Source: Gnomoniopsis sp. IMI 355080
Taxonomy: Eukaryota; Ascomycota; Sordariomycetes; Diaporthales; Gnomoniaceae
NCBI GenBank assembly: GCA_027946555.1
Contig: JAPEVC010000029.1
Location: 141,157-205,156 of the forward strand
DNA: 64,000 nt
Direction of reading: 5' to 3'
The notes below the pieces were generated by a model. That model saw only the letters and a list, made by a program, of their open reading frames with translations, was not told the origin of the DNA and did not search any database. How positions within the stretch are numbered: position 1 is the first letter of the stretch; each line of letters begins with the position of its first letter. Shown here in pieces: positions 40,929 through 52,484 of this stretch. The position numbers and the translations under genes are program-made.

Positions 40929-43232
40929 CTAAGTGAAGCCATCGTCGGCGGTAGCTTTCTCATCTTCCTCGCCCTCAGCTGGCTTGAGAGGCGCAGTCTC
41001 GAGATTCCCGCCTACCGCGCCAGGAGGACCGACCAGACTCATTCGCCTAGACATTCGCTTGTTGCTCGTGGTAAGGGTCAACGGTTCTCCCTCCTCCAGA
41101 AGCTCGACCTCGTCCACGTCTTCACGAGCTGCCATGTTGTCCTCGAGCCCATCCTCAACGAGCCCTTCCCTCAGTTTCAAGTGCAACTGCGCCATATGCT
41201 CGCTCGCCAGTGACCACGCGCCAATGCCATCCTCGCTCTCTAGCGAGTCGTACAACATCCTCGCCTCGTTGAGGCACCGTTGCGCTTGGATATATTTAGC
41301 CTGCATAATCCACACCTCGGCACCCAGTACGCTCCAAAACGCGGACTTGCGCCGCCAGCTGCCAAACCCCATAGATCCTATGGATTGCTTCGTGGCACAG
41401 CAGACCGCCATGCGTTCCTTGAGCAGCGCATCGCCAACTGGTCCAACGATGCGGCTCTCCATGATGCGCATGCCCCATTTGACGGCCTCGTCGACCGCGG
41501 AGCCGCCGCGCATACGCAGAAGCTCGAGGCCGAGACCCATGCATCGCAGGGTGCCGTAGGTCGACTGACAGCGAGTCAGATAGGAGTAGGACCCTTGCTC
41601 GAGCATGGAAACAATGTTGTCGAGGCGCGTCTTGGAGGACTGATTCTGTGGCATGATGAGCAGCGTGAGCGCGGCCATTTCGTTGGCAGCTGCATGGTAT
41701 TTCCAAGCCTTGTCGTTGCTAAAGTCGGACCGCAGGAGCTCGTACGTCGACATGGACAGTTTCCAGTCGCGCAACATGAAGGCGTAATCAGCGAGTTTGC
41801 GCATTACAGCCTCTGGCGCGTCAGCGGCATAATAACCTCCTGCGTGGAAATTGTTTGATGACGAGCTCCCAGTCGCGGTCTTCGGGCCTGCTCCAAAACT
41901 TGTCCATCTCTTCGACAAGCTCATGAACCTTCCGCTGAGACCCTTTCGTTTTGAGGCCACCTGATCATTCCATACCGACACATTTCGCTCCATTGTTGGT
42001 ATTATTGACTGTGTCACCATCTCGCGGATGAAAGTCCGTATTGCAGTGGCATCTGACTCAAAGATGTACCTGGTCGGGTCTTCGAAATCCTCTTGGCCCT
42101 CGGTTTTGGCTATGTCAGCGAGCTCCTCCTGAGCACTCATCCACTCGCTCCGAGGTAATGGTATACTGTCGTCGTCCGTCTCTGCACTCTGACTGCTACG
42201 AATCCTCAACAAATGGCAGTGTAGTCCAAGATGCCTCTTCATCTGGTCGAAAAGCGCCAAGCTTTTAGCAATGTCGCTGTTCTCCTCGTCGTGAACAAGT
42301 ACGTAGTAGCGTAAGTATTCCCCGTCGATCCAGGTCGGCAACTTCCTGTCACCATTCGTTGACTCGTGATAGAGCCTTCTGAAAGTTTCGATAGGTTGTG
42401 GCTCGCGTGAGCTTGCCGCAATCACGCATGCCACAGGATGTGACCAAGTCTCATGCGCAGATAGCGGTATGCCCGATAACAACCTTCGCAGGTACAGCGC
42501 GTAGTATGGAGATGTTGCTTCCATGTCCAACCCGTGCGTCGTCGGCGTGCTCGGTTTTATGAGATTGGAAAAGGAGTTCTCAGCGTAGTCCAGGTGCCGT
42601 CCCACTACAGCTTCTACATCCGCAACCCTCCTCCCGGAACTCGTCTGGCCTGGTCCCTGCCCGTTCGCCGCCTTCAACAGCCCATCTGGCGGCTCGATAT
42701 TGTCGCTAAAGTTTGTGAAGCGCACTGAAAAGTCCTCCCATGACCTGCTGGATCCGTTACTGTCTCGTATCGTTACTTTGCCGGACACGCGCTCGCCAAA
42801 TGGCCGTAGGAGCTCCCAGAGGCCCCGCTCGAAGCCCTTCTCTTTGACTAGTCCGTCCGTCTCCGGCGAAGCGTATATGGCAATGTGTGGCACAAAAGCT
42901 TTCAACATCAAGTTCAAAGGATCGCCGGGGGTGGCGGCGGCCTCGGTGTCAACGAGGGCGTGGGTCAAAGTCACGGACCCTGAACGGGCTCGTGAGACTG
43001 GTCGCGCTGGTGAGCCCTTGCCTGGGACGGGAGACATGGGTCGAGAGCCCGGCGGTGTAAGGGTCGAGGCATAGAGGCTGGCAGCAGAGGGATTGGAGCG
43101 TCGGTAGGGGAGGGTGGCTTCGGACTGCGAGAGGGACATGCTGTCCATGGTGTCCTTCCGCTTGGGCAGGTCCCTTATGGAGGCCGCCATGGGCGGGGAG
43201 TTGATGGGTGGTTCTGAGCCATTGTCGGACAT
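40929..43232 (-). CDS. TRS85: TRAPPIII subunit Trs85 (TRAPPC8-like)
   Basis: Specific subunit of TRAPPIII, the Ypt1/Rab1 exchange factor needed in autophagy and ER-Golgi traffic. Single exon, 767 aa from MSDNGSEPP; the frame runs further upstream but without ATG. The N-terminal 100 residues are Ser/Pro-rich. The Trs85 region then shows LNLMLKAFVPHIAIYASPET, YYALYLRRLLSGIPLSAHET and HPVACVIAASS, then GLWELLRPFGERV and, later, RKLADYAFMLRDWKLSMSTY and ERMAVCCATKQSIGSMGFGS. The C-terminus is acidic. Being intronless at this size is unremarkable for the family. Confidence 0.93.
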   Translation of the reverse strand: MSDNGSEPPINSPPMAASIRDLPKRKDTMDSMSLSQSEATLPYRRSNPSAASLYASTLTPPGSRPMSPVPGKGSPARPVSRARSGSVTLTHALVDTEAAATPGDPLNLMLKAFVPHIAIYASPETDGLVKEKGFERGLWELLRPFGERVSGKVTIRDSNGSSRSWEDFSVRFTNFSDNIEPPDGLLKAANGQGPGQTSSGRRVADVEAVVGRHLDYAENSFSNLIKPSTPTTHGLDMEATSPYYALYLRRLLSGIPLSAHETWSHPVACVIAASSREPQPIETFRRLYHESTNGDRKLPTWIDGEYLRYYVLVHDEENSDIAKSLALFDQMKRHLGLHCHLLRIRSSQSAETDDDSIPLPRSEWMSAQEELADIAKTEGQEDFEDPTRYIFESDATAIRTFIREMVTQSIIPTMERNVSVWNDQVASKRKGLSGRFMSLSKRWTSFGAGPKTATGSSSSNNFHAGGYYAADAPEAVMRKLADYAFMLRDWKLSMSTYELLRSDFSNDKAWKYHAAANEMAALTLLIMPQNQSSKTRLDNIVSMLEQGSYSYLTRCQSTYGTLRCMGLGLELLRMRGGSAVDEAVKWGMRIMESRIVGPVGDALLKERMAVCCATKQSIGSMGFGSWRRKSAFWSVLGAEVWIMQAKYIQAQRCLNEARMLYDSLESEDGIGAWSLASEHMAQLHLKLREGLVEDGLEDNMAAREDVDEVELLEEGEPLTLTTSNKRMSRRMSLVGPPGAVGGNLETAPLKPAEGEEDEKATADDGFT

Positions 43233-43960
43233 GGGCAACAGCGACCTCGGATAGATCGGGAAGTCAAAGACTGAACAAGTTGACCGGAAGAGATTACTGG
43301 GGGTCGACGTCTCTATAGTTGCTGGGGAAGGATGCTGTCCACGCTCTCCGTGCGCAACAAGCAAAGTCGGGCCACGGTCGACTGTCGTTGGGATTCGTGT
43401 CTTCGTGTCTCACTCGCTAAGTCCTTCACGAATCGACAGCTGCATGGAGGCAAGCGTGGGATAATGGATGATTTGTTAGAGCTAACATGGGTCCAAAGGT
43501 CCAATCTCACGGGGAATCGTCCATTTCTTGGCTGTGAGAAGTCGCTTGTGAAGGTCAAGTTGCCAAATAGTAGATTTTGGTGACGAAATCGAGGACTTTT
43601 GGGGTTACCTCTCTATCTCCACTATCTGTACTGTACATTAGGCTAGGTCCCATGTAGATACAGCAGCATGGGTGCTTGACCAGCCCCCCCCCCTCCACCC
43701 CCGGCCCTTGTTTTCCTTCTCTCAAGGCTAACTAGGAGAGAATGCCAGCATAGCACACACACACAAGTCTCTTCACATAGAGTTTTATTTTCTTTTCGGT
43801 TTCTTCTCTTTCTTATTTTTCTTTTGATCTAAACGAAGAAAGAAAAGTGTTGGCAAGTCTCAGCCGAACTCAGACCTGTATTTGGGATATTTCCACGGTC
43901 TCGGACCCTGGCTTGTTCGGTGTTGAGAGCCTGAGATCCGTCTAGCCACTCTCCCATGCC
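43233..43960. other. Promoter region of TRS85
   Basis: 728 bp between TRS85 and the isochorismatase-type gene, both minus strand. Contains ten C at 43684-43693 and a short CA repeat near 43753-43765. No gene seen. Confidence 0.5.
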
Positions 43961-44611
43961 CTATACAGCAGACTCCTTCAGCCTACTCAAGACCTCATCA
44001 GTCGTCAGAATTTCGCCAAACGCGAACCCATGTGCCTTGAGGCCACGCTGTTGCTGAGTCTCGTTTGCTGTCCCACACGCGTCCTTGACAAGCCATGTCT
44101 CGTAGCCTCTGTTGAAAGCACTCCTCGCCGTGGTGTCGCTTTCCATGGGGGTCAATACTGGATGTTCCCATCGTTGCCAACAGGGCGTGTACTCTTACCA
44201 GCAACAATCTGTCATGACACCACACACGATCGTCCTCTCCACCTTGGCCTCCTCCAAGATATTGGTAAGATCCGTGTTGATGAAGGCGTCGTAGGTGTTC
44301 TTGGGAACCAATTTCGGCCAATCTGAGGAGCCCTTTCCCTCCATATACCGCTGTATGTCAGACTGGAATTTCCACTTCTCAGAACCCGTCGCGATGCTGC
44401 CGTCAGGACCCCATTTCCGAACTAGTTGGTTTGGAGAAGGCACCGTGGTAAGCTCTTCTTCGGAATGGCCGTGCTGAGTGAATATGATGGGTGCCGAATC
44501 GGATTGGAAGTGTGTAATAAGCTTTTTGATATTGGGCAAAGCACTAGTGGTCATCGGCTTGAACACTCGCTGCATGTCGATAACTAGCAGTGCTGTCTTT
44601 GGGGCTGCCAT
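43961..44611 (-). CDS. Isochorismatase-family cysteine hydrolase
   Basis: Cytosolic hydrolase of the isochorismatase/nicotinamidase fold; substrates range from vinyl ethers to amides, and this one is unknown. Exons 44611-44199 and 44138-43961 give 196 aa. Asp12 in LLVIDMQRVF is the catalytic acid. The nucleophile region is GVMTDCC with three consecutive cysteines (136-138), the third split by the intron. The conserved DTTARSAFNRGYETWLVKDA follows. The catalytic lysine cannot be fixed with certainty; the RKWGPDGSIA region is the best area. Size is normal for the family. Confidence 0.9.
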
Positions 44612-45202
44612 CTTCAGTCCTTGGCTTCTTGCTTATACTCAATATTGCATACGTTGAACTGACTACGTAAAACTTCAGAGAAGTGGTTCGGACAAGAAAC
44701 GTTGGGCTTATTAAAGTTGACGTCAACCCGTGAGGGGACTCCTTAATGGTAAACGCACAGCAACACGACAGGTTACTTCTCCGGTCTTAGGAGGGGCGGA
44801 TCGAAGGCAGATCTATAATTTCGGATCTTTTCGACCAATACTTAAAGTTGCATTTCTAGTCTGCGGGCATTCAGAATGTCTCCCTGGCGACTCCAATATG
44901 CTCTTGCCAGACTGCTCAATAGATCTAGTCGCTAAACTCAGATGCAGGAACCATCATCCACTGGCTGCACAACTTGCAACGGCGCATTGAAACCAAGAAG
45001 CCCAGGCTTGTGTCTCTCACGCTCGGTCTACACGGATCTTGGTGTCAATATTACATTTCATGGAAGCATGTGGGCAACGTGATTAGGTCAGAAACGGACT
45101 CACAACCACAGTACTGATCCGATCCTTGCTTCTCCCTCCTCACAAGCACCACACCTGGGGGCTGAAAGGCACCCAAAACTTCTTGTCAAGCCCCGTCCGA
45201 GC
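44612..45202. other. Intergenic region upstream of the isochorismatase gene
   Basis: 591 bp, both flanking genes minus strand. No element or gene recognised. Confidence 0.45.
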
Positions 45203-47680
45203 TTATTGGAGCACGTTATTGCGCTCAAGCAAAGCATTCCAGTACTCCCAGTTGACCTGACTAGGTTCCCACCCGGACATGTCAATATCAGCAGTGAAAT
45301 TGCTTAACATGCCATCAAATTGAAGATCCAATTCCGGTCGAAACGAGCTCGTCGGATCAGCACCGAAACCAGTGAACACAAATCCCTGGTTGCCCTCATT
45401 GTACCTCGGGTCCACCTGAGTCGCTACACCAGCGAGCTGATCCAGAGGCGAAGCGTTGTGCGGTATGGACATCGAAGCAATCGACGCCGTCCTCACTTTC
45501 TTCGACTTGCGCTCTCGAAGCTCAGAAATCACATTCGGCACAGTGAATGGCTCGGCATTGTTGCGTGCAAGATCCGCCTCCCGCGCCTCCCACGCGCGTA
45601 GCGTGAGCGCCCTGACCGCAGCGTATAGCTCGTTCTTGCTGTCTTCTAACAGGGCCGGTCTGTACCTGTACATTTCGGATACAAGCTGCCAGGCCCGTTG
45701 CGTGAGAGGCGCATCGCTTGCCTGGGTCCTGGAGGCGATCAGCATGAAGACGAAGGCGTCGATCTGGAAGGCTACGTCGAGGTGCCAGGAGAAATGGTCG
45801 AGACCCCTGGTCGATTTGCCCATCACGTCGTACTCGACCATGCGGACGCTGGTGGCGAACAGCATGTCCCTTTCGGCGCGAGGCATGGCTTTCCCTCGGT
45901 ATTGAGCTGGGTGGTGGGCCATGAGCCTCATTTTGCAGACTGCTGAACGCACACCACCCTCGGCCATGAGATGTAAGGGAATGGCCGAGTCTAGATATTG
46001 CAGGTAAGTGTCTTGCATGTGAGCCTCGAATTGATCGATGAGTTGATCTTTCGTCCGGCTGGGTACGGTCGGATCATGAAGTTTTCTGGCATGCATGGTC
46101 ATAAACTCCCCAACTTCATATCGACACAAACAAACTGGTTCTTGGTGTTAGCTACCAGGCCTCGCGGAATTTGAGATTCACTCACAAGTCATTTCCGTCG
46201 GTCCTTTATGAATCATAGGCATCTCCGTCATATCGGGGTTGATGTCTGCATCGTTCAAATTGGCCGGGAGGGGCGACATTCGAATCTCCTGCAACGAAGG
46301 CTTGATTCCTATCTGTGCATGACTCCGCCCGTCAATCCAAACAATCTGTCGCCAGAGCCGCCGGCGCAATTGCGAGTCGTATACTGAGTTACCATCGGGT
46401 GAGTCGCGATCGCCTTGACCAGCGAGTCTCAGTCCGAGTCGAACAGCGATGCCAGCCAACAACCAGAATGTCTGTGAGTCGTATATTTGTCGAGCGGGTA
46501 GCTTGGAGTCGTCAGTGAACGGCATGAAGATGAGTGTGAGTCAGATAGTCTTACCAGAAAGACTACAAAAGCTTGAAGCGTCACAAAGTTCCGAGACTTC
46601 ATGAAAGACACCGCTGCAAGTGCTTGCTGGGCTGCGGAGAAGTATCGACTAAGTAGCACAGTCTTGGACGCATTCAATTGAGCCTGACAGTCCTCTTCTT
46701 TCAGGGACATTACGGCTGCCGCATATATGGAGAAGAGGAGAGCAACCGACGGCTTTGAGACGGAGTCGAAGTCCTTGCTCGCCTCTAGTACCTGAGGCTG
46801 TACATGAGGTGCGTGTATTACCTTCGACAGAGGGTTGACGTTCTGGAGGAAAGTTTGCCAAAGCATGAAGGCTTGCATTGGAGGCGGGTGAAAGTCGCGC
46901 AAATTGACAACATCTCGGATGGTAGAGAACAGTATCGTAGCTGGATCCAAAAGAGAGTTGGAGTCTCCCTCTGTTGGAACATCTTCTTCGCATGTCACGG
47001 ACTTTTGAGCTGTTGGATCTTGGAACTAGAAACAGGTAGTCCGTCAATAGGTTGCTCGTAAGCGTCAATACCATGGGTACCTTAGGTAGGGGGTGAACCA
47101 ACCTCTTCGTTCAAGCCGGTCCACAGATTTCTGGAAGCAAGTCAGCTAGCCCATCATGGATCGACTCGAACGTTTTAATAATACAAGAGAATCGATATGG
47201 ATAGGGTATTGAAAGAGCGGCTTGCTGCTTGAGCAGCGAGTTGTTTTGGAGGGAGGGTTGGTAGGACAGGAGGGAAAGCATATCAACATACTGCCCGAAA
47301 GTTGGCCCCTGTGGTCTGTCAGGTCGCGGTTCTTCAGCACTAACGATCTGCCTGCTGTCTAGAACCCTCAATGAGAGTGATTCAGACCGGGACCTTGACG
47401 GGTGACCCTCGTCTCGTGAAGTTCCATTGCGCTTGCGCCGTTTATATGGCTGTCTCACACCAGGGACGCATTCCACTCCAGCTCGCACGCATCCACTGCA
47501 CGGAGTTGCTCTATCGCAGCGGACCTTGCGCTGTTTGCAGAGAATGCAAGAATACTCTTGCTGGTGCTGGTGCTGGTGCTGCTGCTGTGGACCCGGAGCA
47601 GCTCGGAATTGCTTGGTAGAGGAGACAGGCGGCGTGGAATGGACTGGATCTTCTGAGGGACCGGATATTGGTGGGTGCAT
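45203..47680 (-). CDS. Zn2Cys6 transcription factor with fungal middle homology region
   Basis: Nuclear DNA-binding regulator; target unknown. Five exons, 47680-47292, 47130-47103, 47025-46555, 46471-46186 and 46134-45203, give 701 aa. A Gln/His-rich stretch (repeated CTG/GTG codons) precedes the zinc cluster, Cys45, 48, 55, 61, 64 and 71 (spacing 2-6-5-2-6), followed by a basic linker. Exon 2 is a 28-nt microexon giving the conserved LWTGLNEE. The middle homology region includes MLWQTFLQNVNPLSKVIHAP, LQAFVVFL joined to TFWLLAGIAVRLGLRL, and LRRRLWRQIVWIDGRSHAQI. The C-terminal PTxxxEYWNALLE-like end is typical of activators. Position beside hydrolases and transporters suggests it may regulate neighbours, which is inference only. 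Confidence 0.88.
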
Positions 47681-48615
47681 GTTGCTCGAGTCGTCGATCA
47701 ATGTTTTGTCGAGAGAACGAACTCACCTGTCACAACTTAGACAGGAGATGAGGGTCCATCTTCACAATCTCCGGTGATCAACGGGTCAATAGACGGGCAG
47801 TTTCAGTTGCTACAATAGCCTCTCTTCTTTTTTTTCCCGCAGACCTTCCACAGTCGGCGCAGTGAAGCCCAGATGTCCGGTGCAGCACTGGGGCGGCTAC
47901 GTGCACCTTTAGGCCCATGCTAAGGCGGCTCTTCAGCCCTGCACCCCTGAATCAGACACTAACGCCGACTTCCGTGGTGCTGGTCGGCTCCCTGTAAACA
48001 GGCGGCCCGGGAACCATACTAGCGGGTCGAGCGCTGGCATCTGGCTGTGAAGCCCATCACCTACCCGTTTCTGAGTACAAGCCCACCCCACGATCCAGCC
48101 GACCTGGGAAGGAGGACAACCAAGACAACACGCAATCAAGATCTTGAAACTCAAGACCGGTAGAAGTGGCTGCGTTCGACAGGCTTCCAGAAGCCTGTCA
48201 CTCGAGGGCAAGGCAATCGATTTATTGGTCGAACTGTTCTGCTACCTAGTCCCGGATGCGACTAATAATACCCAACTAGAGGGTGAACCACGCCAGGGTC
48301 GGGCTGAAGTCGAGATGGCAGGGCTAGCGGACTACCCCGATCCCATTCTCGGGGTCCGAAAAATGCTGGATTCCGGCTTCATCACGTCCTCTTACATTGT
48401 CTTTCACTCACGTAAGACAAACTTTGTGTGCTTGTACATCTACTGCATGTACATGCCGACACGTTCATCGGTCGAGACAATCCCTCGCACATCCTGGTTC
48501 TGACGAAGCTCCCTCGGCCGCTGATCAACTCCAAGCCATCTTTCGCGCCTCGCTGCCGGAATAAGCCTGACTTGACTTGCCTTACTTGCGTGAGACCTTT
48601 GCTGCACTTTTCGCA
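47681..48615. other. Divergent promoter region, Zn2Cys6 factor and FSH1-type gene
   Basis: 935 bp between two head-to-head genes. No convincing gene or operator was identified by eye. Confidence 0.45.
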
Positions 48616-49489
48616 ATGAGGATCCTCGGCCTGCACGGAATGGGCACGAGTGGCTCCATCTTTAGATCTCAGTCGGGTTCGTCACACTGAGCCCATTGAT
48701 TCCTCAGACATCTCCCGCTCCTTTCATGGCTGACCCGAACAATCCTCTGCAGCCTCTTTCAGGGGAAAGCTACCCGCAGATTGGGAATGGGACTTTCCTG
48801 ATGGGCCCTTTCCCGTCAAACCACACCCGGGCATCGACCTGCTCTTCAACAGCCCGACCTATGGCTGGTGGGTTCACAACACGGCCAACGCCGTGCGCGC
48901 CGCTGTCCTCTGGCTAGAAGAGTACATCGACGAGCATGGCCCTTACGATGGCGTCATCTGCTTCTCACAAGGGTGCTCCCTCCTCGGTAGCTACTTGCTG
49001 TATCATGCCAGAGAAACCCCAGAGAAGCCCATCCCTTTCCGCTCAGCAGTCTTCATCTGCGGGGGCCTGCCATTGCCGGTGCTTGAGGATCTCGGACTCG
49101 AGGTACCGCAGCGCGCACATGAGCTGAATGAGAGGACGTCGGTGCTCATGAGAGCGAAGAGTGCGATGCTGTACGACCTAGATAATCTGCCCAAGGGCCA
49201 GGGCCTGTGGGATTACACCGCGGACCTGGAGCACGACACTGATGAGTTGCCCGACGAGACGGACTGCTTTGGCCTGGACTTTACCCAGTTTCCCGAGGAT
49301 GTCAGAATAAAGATACCCACGGCACATATTTACGGCGCAAAAGACCCGCGATGGCCGGCGGGAATCCAATTGGCGTACTTTTGTGATGATCGGAGGATGT
49401 ATGATCACATGGGCGGGCACGACATACCCAGAACCACAGATGTGTCTCTCAAGATTGCGGAGCTGGTGAAGGACGTCAATGGGCTTTGA
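48616..49489 (+). CDS. FSH1-type serine hydrolase
   Basis: Alpha/beta hydrolase of the FSH1/ovarian-cancer-gene-2 family, esterase or thioesterase-like. Such enzymes occur both in general metabolism and as stand-alone thioesterases in polyketide clusters. Exons 48616-48676 and 48753-49489 give 265 aa. The joined product reads RILGLHGMGTSGSIFRSQ, SASFRGKLPADWEWDFPDGP, then PGIDLLFNSPTYGWW. Triad: Ser92 in VICFSQGCSLLG, Asp218 in YGAKDPRW and His243 in MGGHDIPR. The donor GTTCGT is weak, yet the acceptor CTCTGCAG and frame are convincing, since the unspliced frame closes at once. No signal peptide. Confidence 0.9.
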
Positions 49490-50768
49490 GATGGGCCTGC
49501 CCCTGCCATGGGAGTGGACCTACGTCCGGGCCCTTGGCACAAATTGCTTGTGTGGTGCGCAGCTGGGCACGCTGGGCAAACATAGCATTCTGCATCAAAG
49601 ATGGAGTAGGCGCAGTGGAAGGATGAAGCATCTGCCAGTTGGAATGAATAGAAACTAGATGGCCTTGAACGTTGCAATTCGTGGTATGGTCCTCAAAAAC
49701 TTATCTATGCATGAAATTAACTCTCTCACCGAGCACAATTTCATCTCATTCGGCCTGTCTCCCCACAAAAGCCAAATTTCGATATGGTTATAATAAGTGG
49801 CATTCTCGAACGTCAACAGAACAAAAAAGATGAAGATAAGAAAAAGGGGATGTATTGTGGTTGTTGCCGTACTCTTGGGGGCTTTGCGGCTCCCAAGCTT
49901 TTATCGGTGGGTCGAGATATCAAAAAGGACAATTTCGATGAATTTCCGAACAGCTTCGCATATTTGAGCGTACGCATGCAAAATGGCGTTTGGTCTTGGT
50001 GCTTGCAAAAATAGCAGTATCGAAATTTGATCGTCAATGCTCCATAAAACAGTTTCGACAATGAGACTCCGCAATGTTCCGAGGTGGGCGGGAGGTGGGC
50101 TGAGGTCCTCCACGTAACGCGAGACACGCAAGTCGCAAACATGCACACCAAAGAAAGATGAGATTTCTTTGACCACCCTTACCCAGACACCCCGACACCC
50201 AGGCACCGAGGCACGATGGGCTTCAAGGAGGCTTGTTTTGAATCTTCGTCCAAACACTGAGGCGTCTGAAATCCTGCATCAGCTGAGACAGCCAGACAGC
50301 GATACTACGCAATATGTAGCTGCACTGACGCGAATAGAAAACGAGAATCGACGAGGGCGGACCGGCCCGCTTGTTGAGACTCAGCGGCTCGGAGTTTGTC
50401 CCTCGGGAGCGTGACTCGTCAGAATTCGAGATGACTTTGCGGCTCCTGAACCATCGGATAAAACGGCCTCTGATCCACCACGGGTCTTGCCCCTTTCGGC
50501 GTCAACACGCGCGTCGATGCAAGCACCATGACGTTGGCGTAATTTGTTATTTGATACTAAATCTACTTAGGTAGTCTAAATACCATAATGATTCCCCTGC
50601 GATATCGCCTGTATACTTGTCGAGACATATTTCCCACCCTTCTCCTCAGTGTCGACTCTCCAGCCTTCCGCAAACAGCACTCACTGAAACTATATACGAT
50701 AGTCGCATCCCTGATTTCACCCCGGATCGCACCCACATCGCTACGCTGATCTCACATAATACTCCAAC
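49490..50768. other. 1.3-kb intergenic region
   Basis: Tandem plus-strand genes on both sides. Minus-strand open frames at 49813-50257 carry no recognisable domain. Promoter of the downstream membrane-protein gene is expected at the right end. Confidence 0.5.
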
Positions 50769-51505
50769 ATGCAGTGGAGGAACTGGTCATACAACCCGCT
50801 CGCTTCGGAGCAGCCCGAAGCCGATGAAAAGCAGGATGCCTCGCTGCTGGGACGACGACAGGAGCAAGAATCACAACAGCCGCACTCGCCACGCAGTATA
50901 ACACGCATAATATCGCTGTCAGCCTCGATCGCTGCCGTGTTCTTCTGCTGTCTGTACCTATTCATGCCACGCCCTTGGCTGGCCTCAGACCATCCCGGCC
51001 GGATTCGATACTTCAACTGCGGAAATTCCACACAGGATGCTTCGGCGGCCGGCTGCAAATTCGACGTCATGTCGTACACTTGGGTGCATCCCAAGTGCTT
51101 CGACCAGGAGCTTATGTACGATTTTCTGGGTCAGGAGGATTGGAAATGGTACGAGTCCGAGGACGGCCTGGGCCAGCCTTTCAATGCCAGCGAGGTGACG
51201 AAGGGACAACACGAATATGTCTATGTAACGTGGAAATACTACACCACGCACTGCACATACAGTAAGTAATGGCTTCTGTGGCGCTGCCCATCTGCTCAAG
51301 ATGTTGTGACGGTGACTAACAATATACTGCAGTGTGGAGGAAAATGCACCGATCGATTCTGACCTCGCGAGCACTGGATTCGTACGTTTCCGACTACCGA
51401 CACACTGAACAGTGTGAGACCGTCTTGAACGACAGAGAGCGAGGACTGGATGAGACCAGCGTGATGCTTGTCGTGAAATATCCCTCTTGTCCTATCGTGT
51501 ATTGA
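50769..51505 (+). CDS. Type II membrane protein with divergent UstYa-like motifs
   Basis: Exons 50769-51261 and 51333-51505 give 221 aa. An N-terminal cytosolic part of about 45 residues precedes one membrane span (IISLSASIAAVFFCCLYLFM). The outer domain has FNCGNSTQDASAAGCKFDVM, SYTWVHPKCFDQELM, then HCTYMWRKMHRS and, after 22 residues, HTEQCETVL. The architecture (short tail, one span, outer domain with two His-Cys motifs) recalls UstYa/DUF3328 oxidases, whose motifs are HxxHC. Here the first is YxxHC (His161, Cys162) and the second HxxQC (His188, Cys192), so each lacks one histidine. Related hypothetical proteins are common in Pezizomycotina. Function unknown; the UstYa link is inference. 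Confidence 0.8.
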
Positions 51506-52484
51506 ACTCGTCGGGAGTGATCATGGTGAAATTCATTTACTTGGCGTTTGGATGGGAGTGGCCATCACTACTTGAGACCAGGTGCATTGGGCAGCTTGGC
51601 GTTCCGGATCATTGGATTCTGTCTCTTTTCTCTGTTTTCTTGATACCATCGTAAACCATCTTCTGCATAAGGAATTGCAATCTGCAACAGACCAGATTGC
51701 CACATTTGAGAATGCACAAATGCAACCAATTTACACTTTACTGCAATTTTCCCACCCAGGCCAGGCTTGTATACGCAAGATATTCGGGCTTACACCAAGA
51801 AAGTTCCGAAATATGAACATTTGCGACTTGGAATGGCGCTAGTATCTAGTCTTGAGTCTTTCAGTCCGGGACCGAGAATTTATTGAAAGGGGCGCTTTCA
51901 AAGTTCCTTTGTGATACCGCATACTTTCTGAGCTGCTCGTTCAAGTATTAGGAGCCAGACGTAAGTCTCCTTTACAATTTGGGAGAGGCATGATGGCGTT
52001 TCTTGTAGCGCCGCACCTGGGCAGGGCAACATAAACATTCACACTACGTGATTGAACAAAACTCATTACTCTGGAACAAAATGGAAAACTCAACGGGATG
52101 CTTATCGTGATACCTTCAGATTTAGGGTGTAGGGCTGCCAACCTGGGGGAAGTGACTGGTAGGTAGGTGTTGGGATCTTTGATCCGTGGACCGTCGTTTT
52201 GAGGGAGCCATGACCCTCCACTGTCAAGGGCTTGTGAAGAAAAGACATCAAACCAAGAATTCTCGGGTCAATATGACGTGGATTCTTCTTTTACTTAACT
52301 AGTCTCAGAAAGACAGAGCGTTGACGGTCCTGGCTAGAAGTTCGGAATATCCGGAGGCGCGGGGAAACTCCTCATTGGACTGGTCAGTAGTCTCGAGTCC
52401 AGACAACTGGAGAGTTGCGTTGAAAGGAATGGCTGCCGTCTCCTTGGGAGGTACAAAGTAGTCATCTCAAAGAACGAGAGAGAT
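51506..52484. other. Intergenic region, nothing recognised
   Basis: 979 bp between two plus-strand genes. No supported gene, repeat or RNA; presumed promoter of the metallo-hydrolase gene at the right end. Confidence 0.5.
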
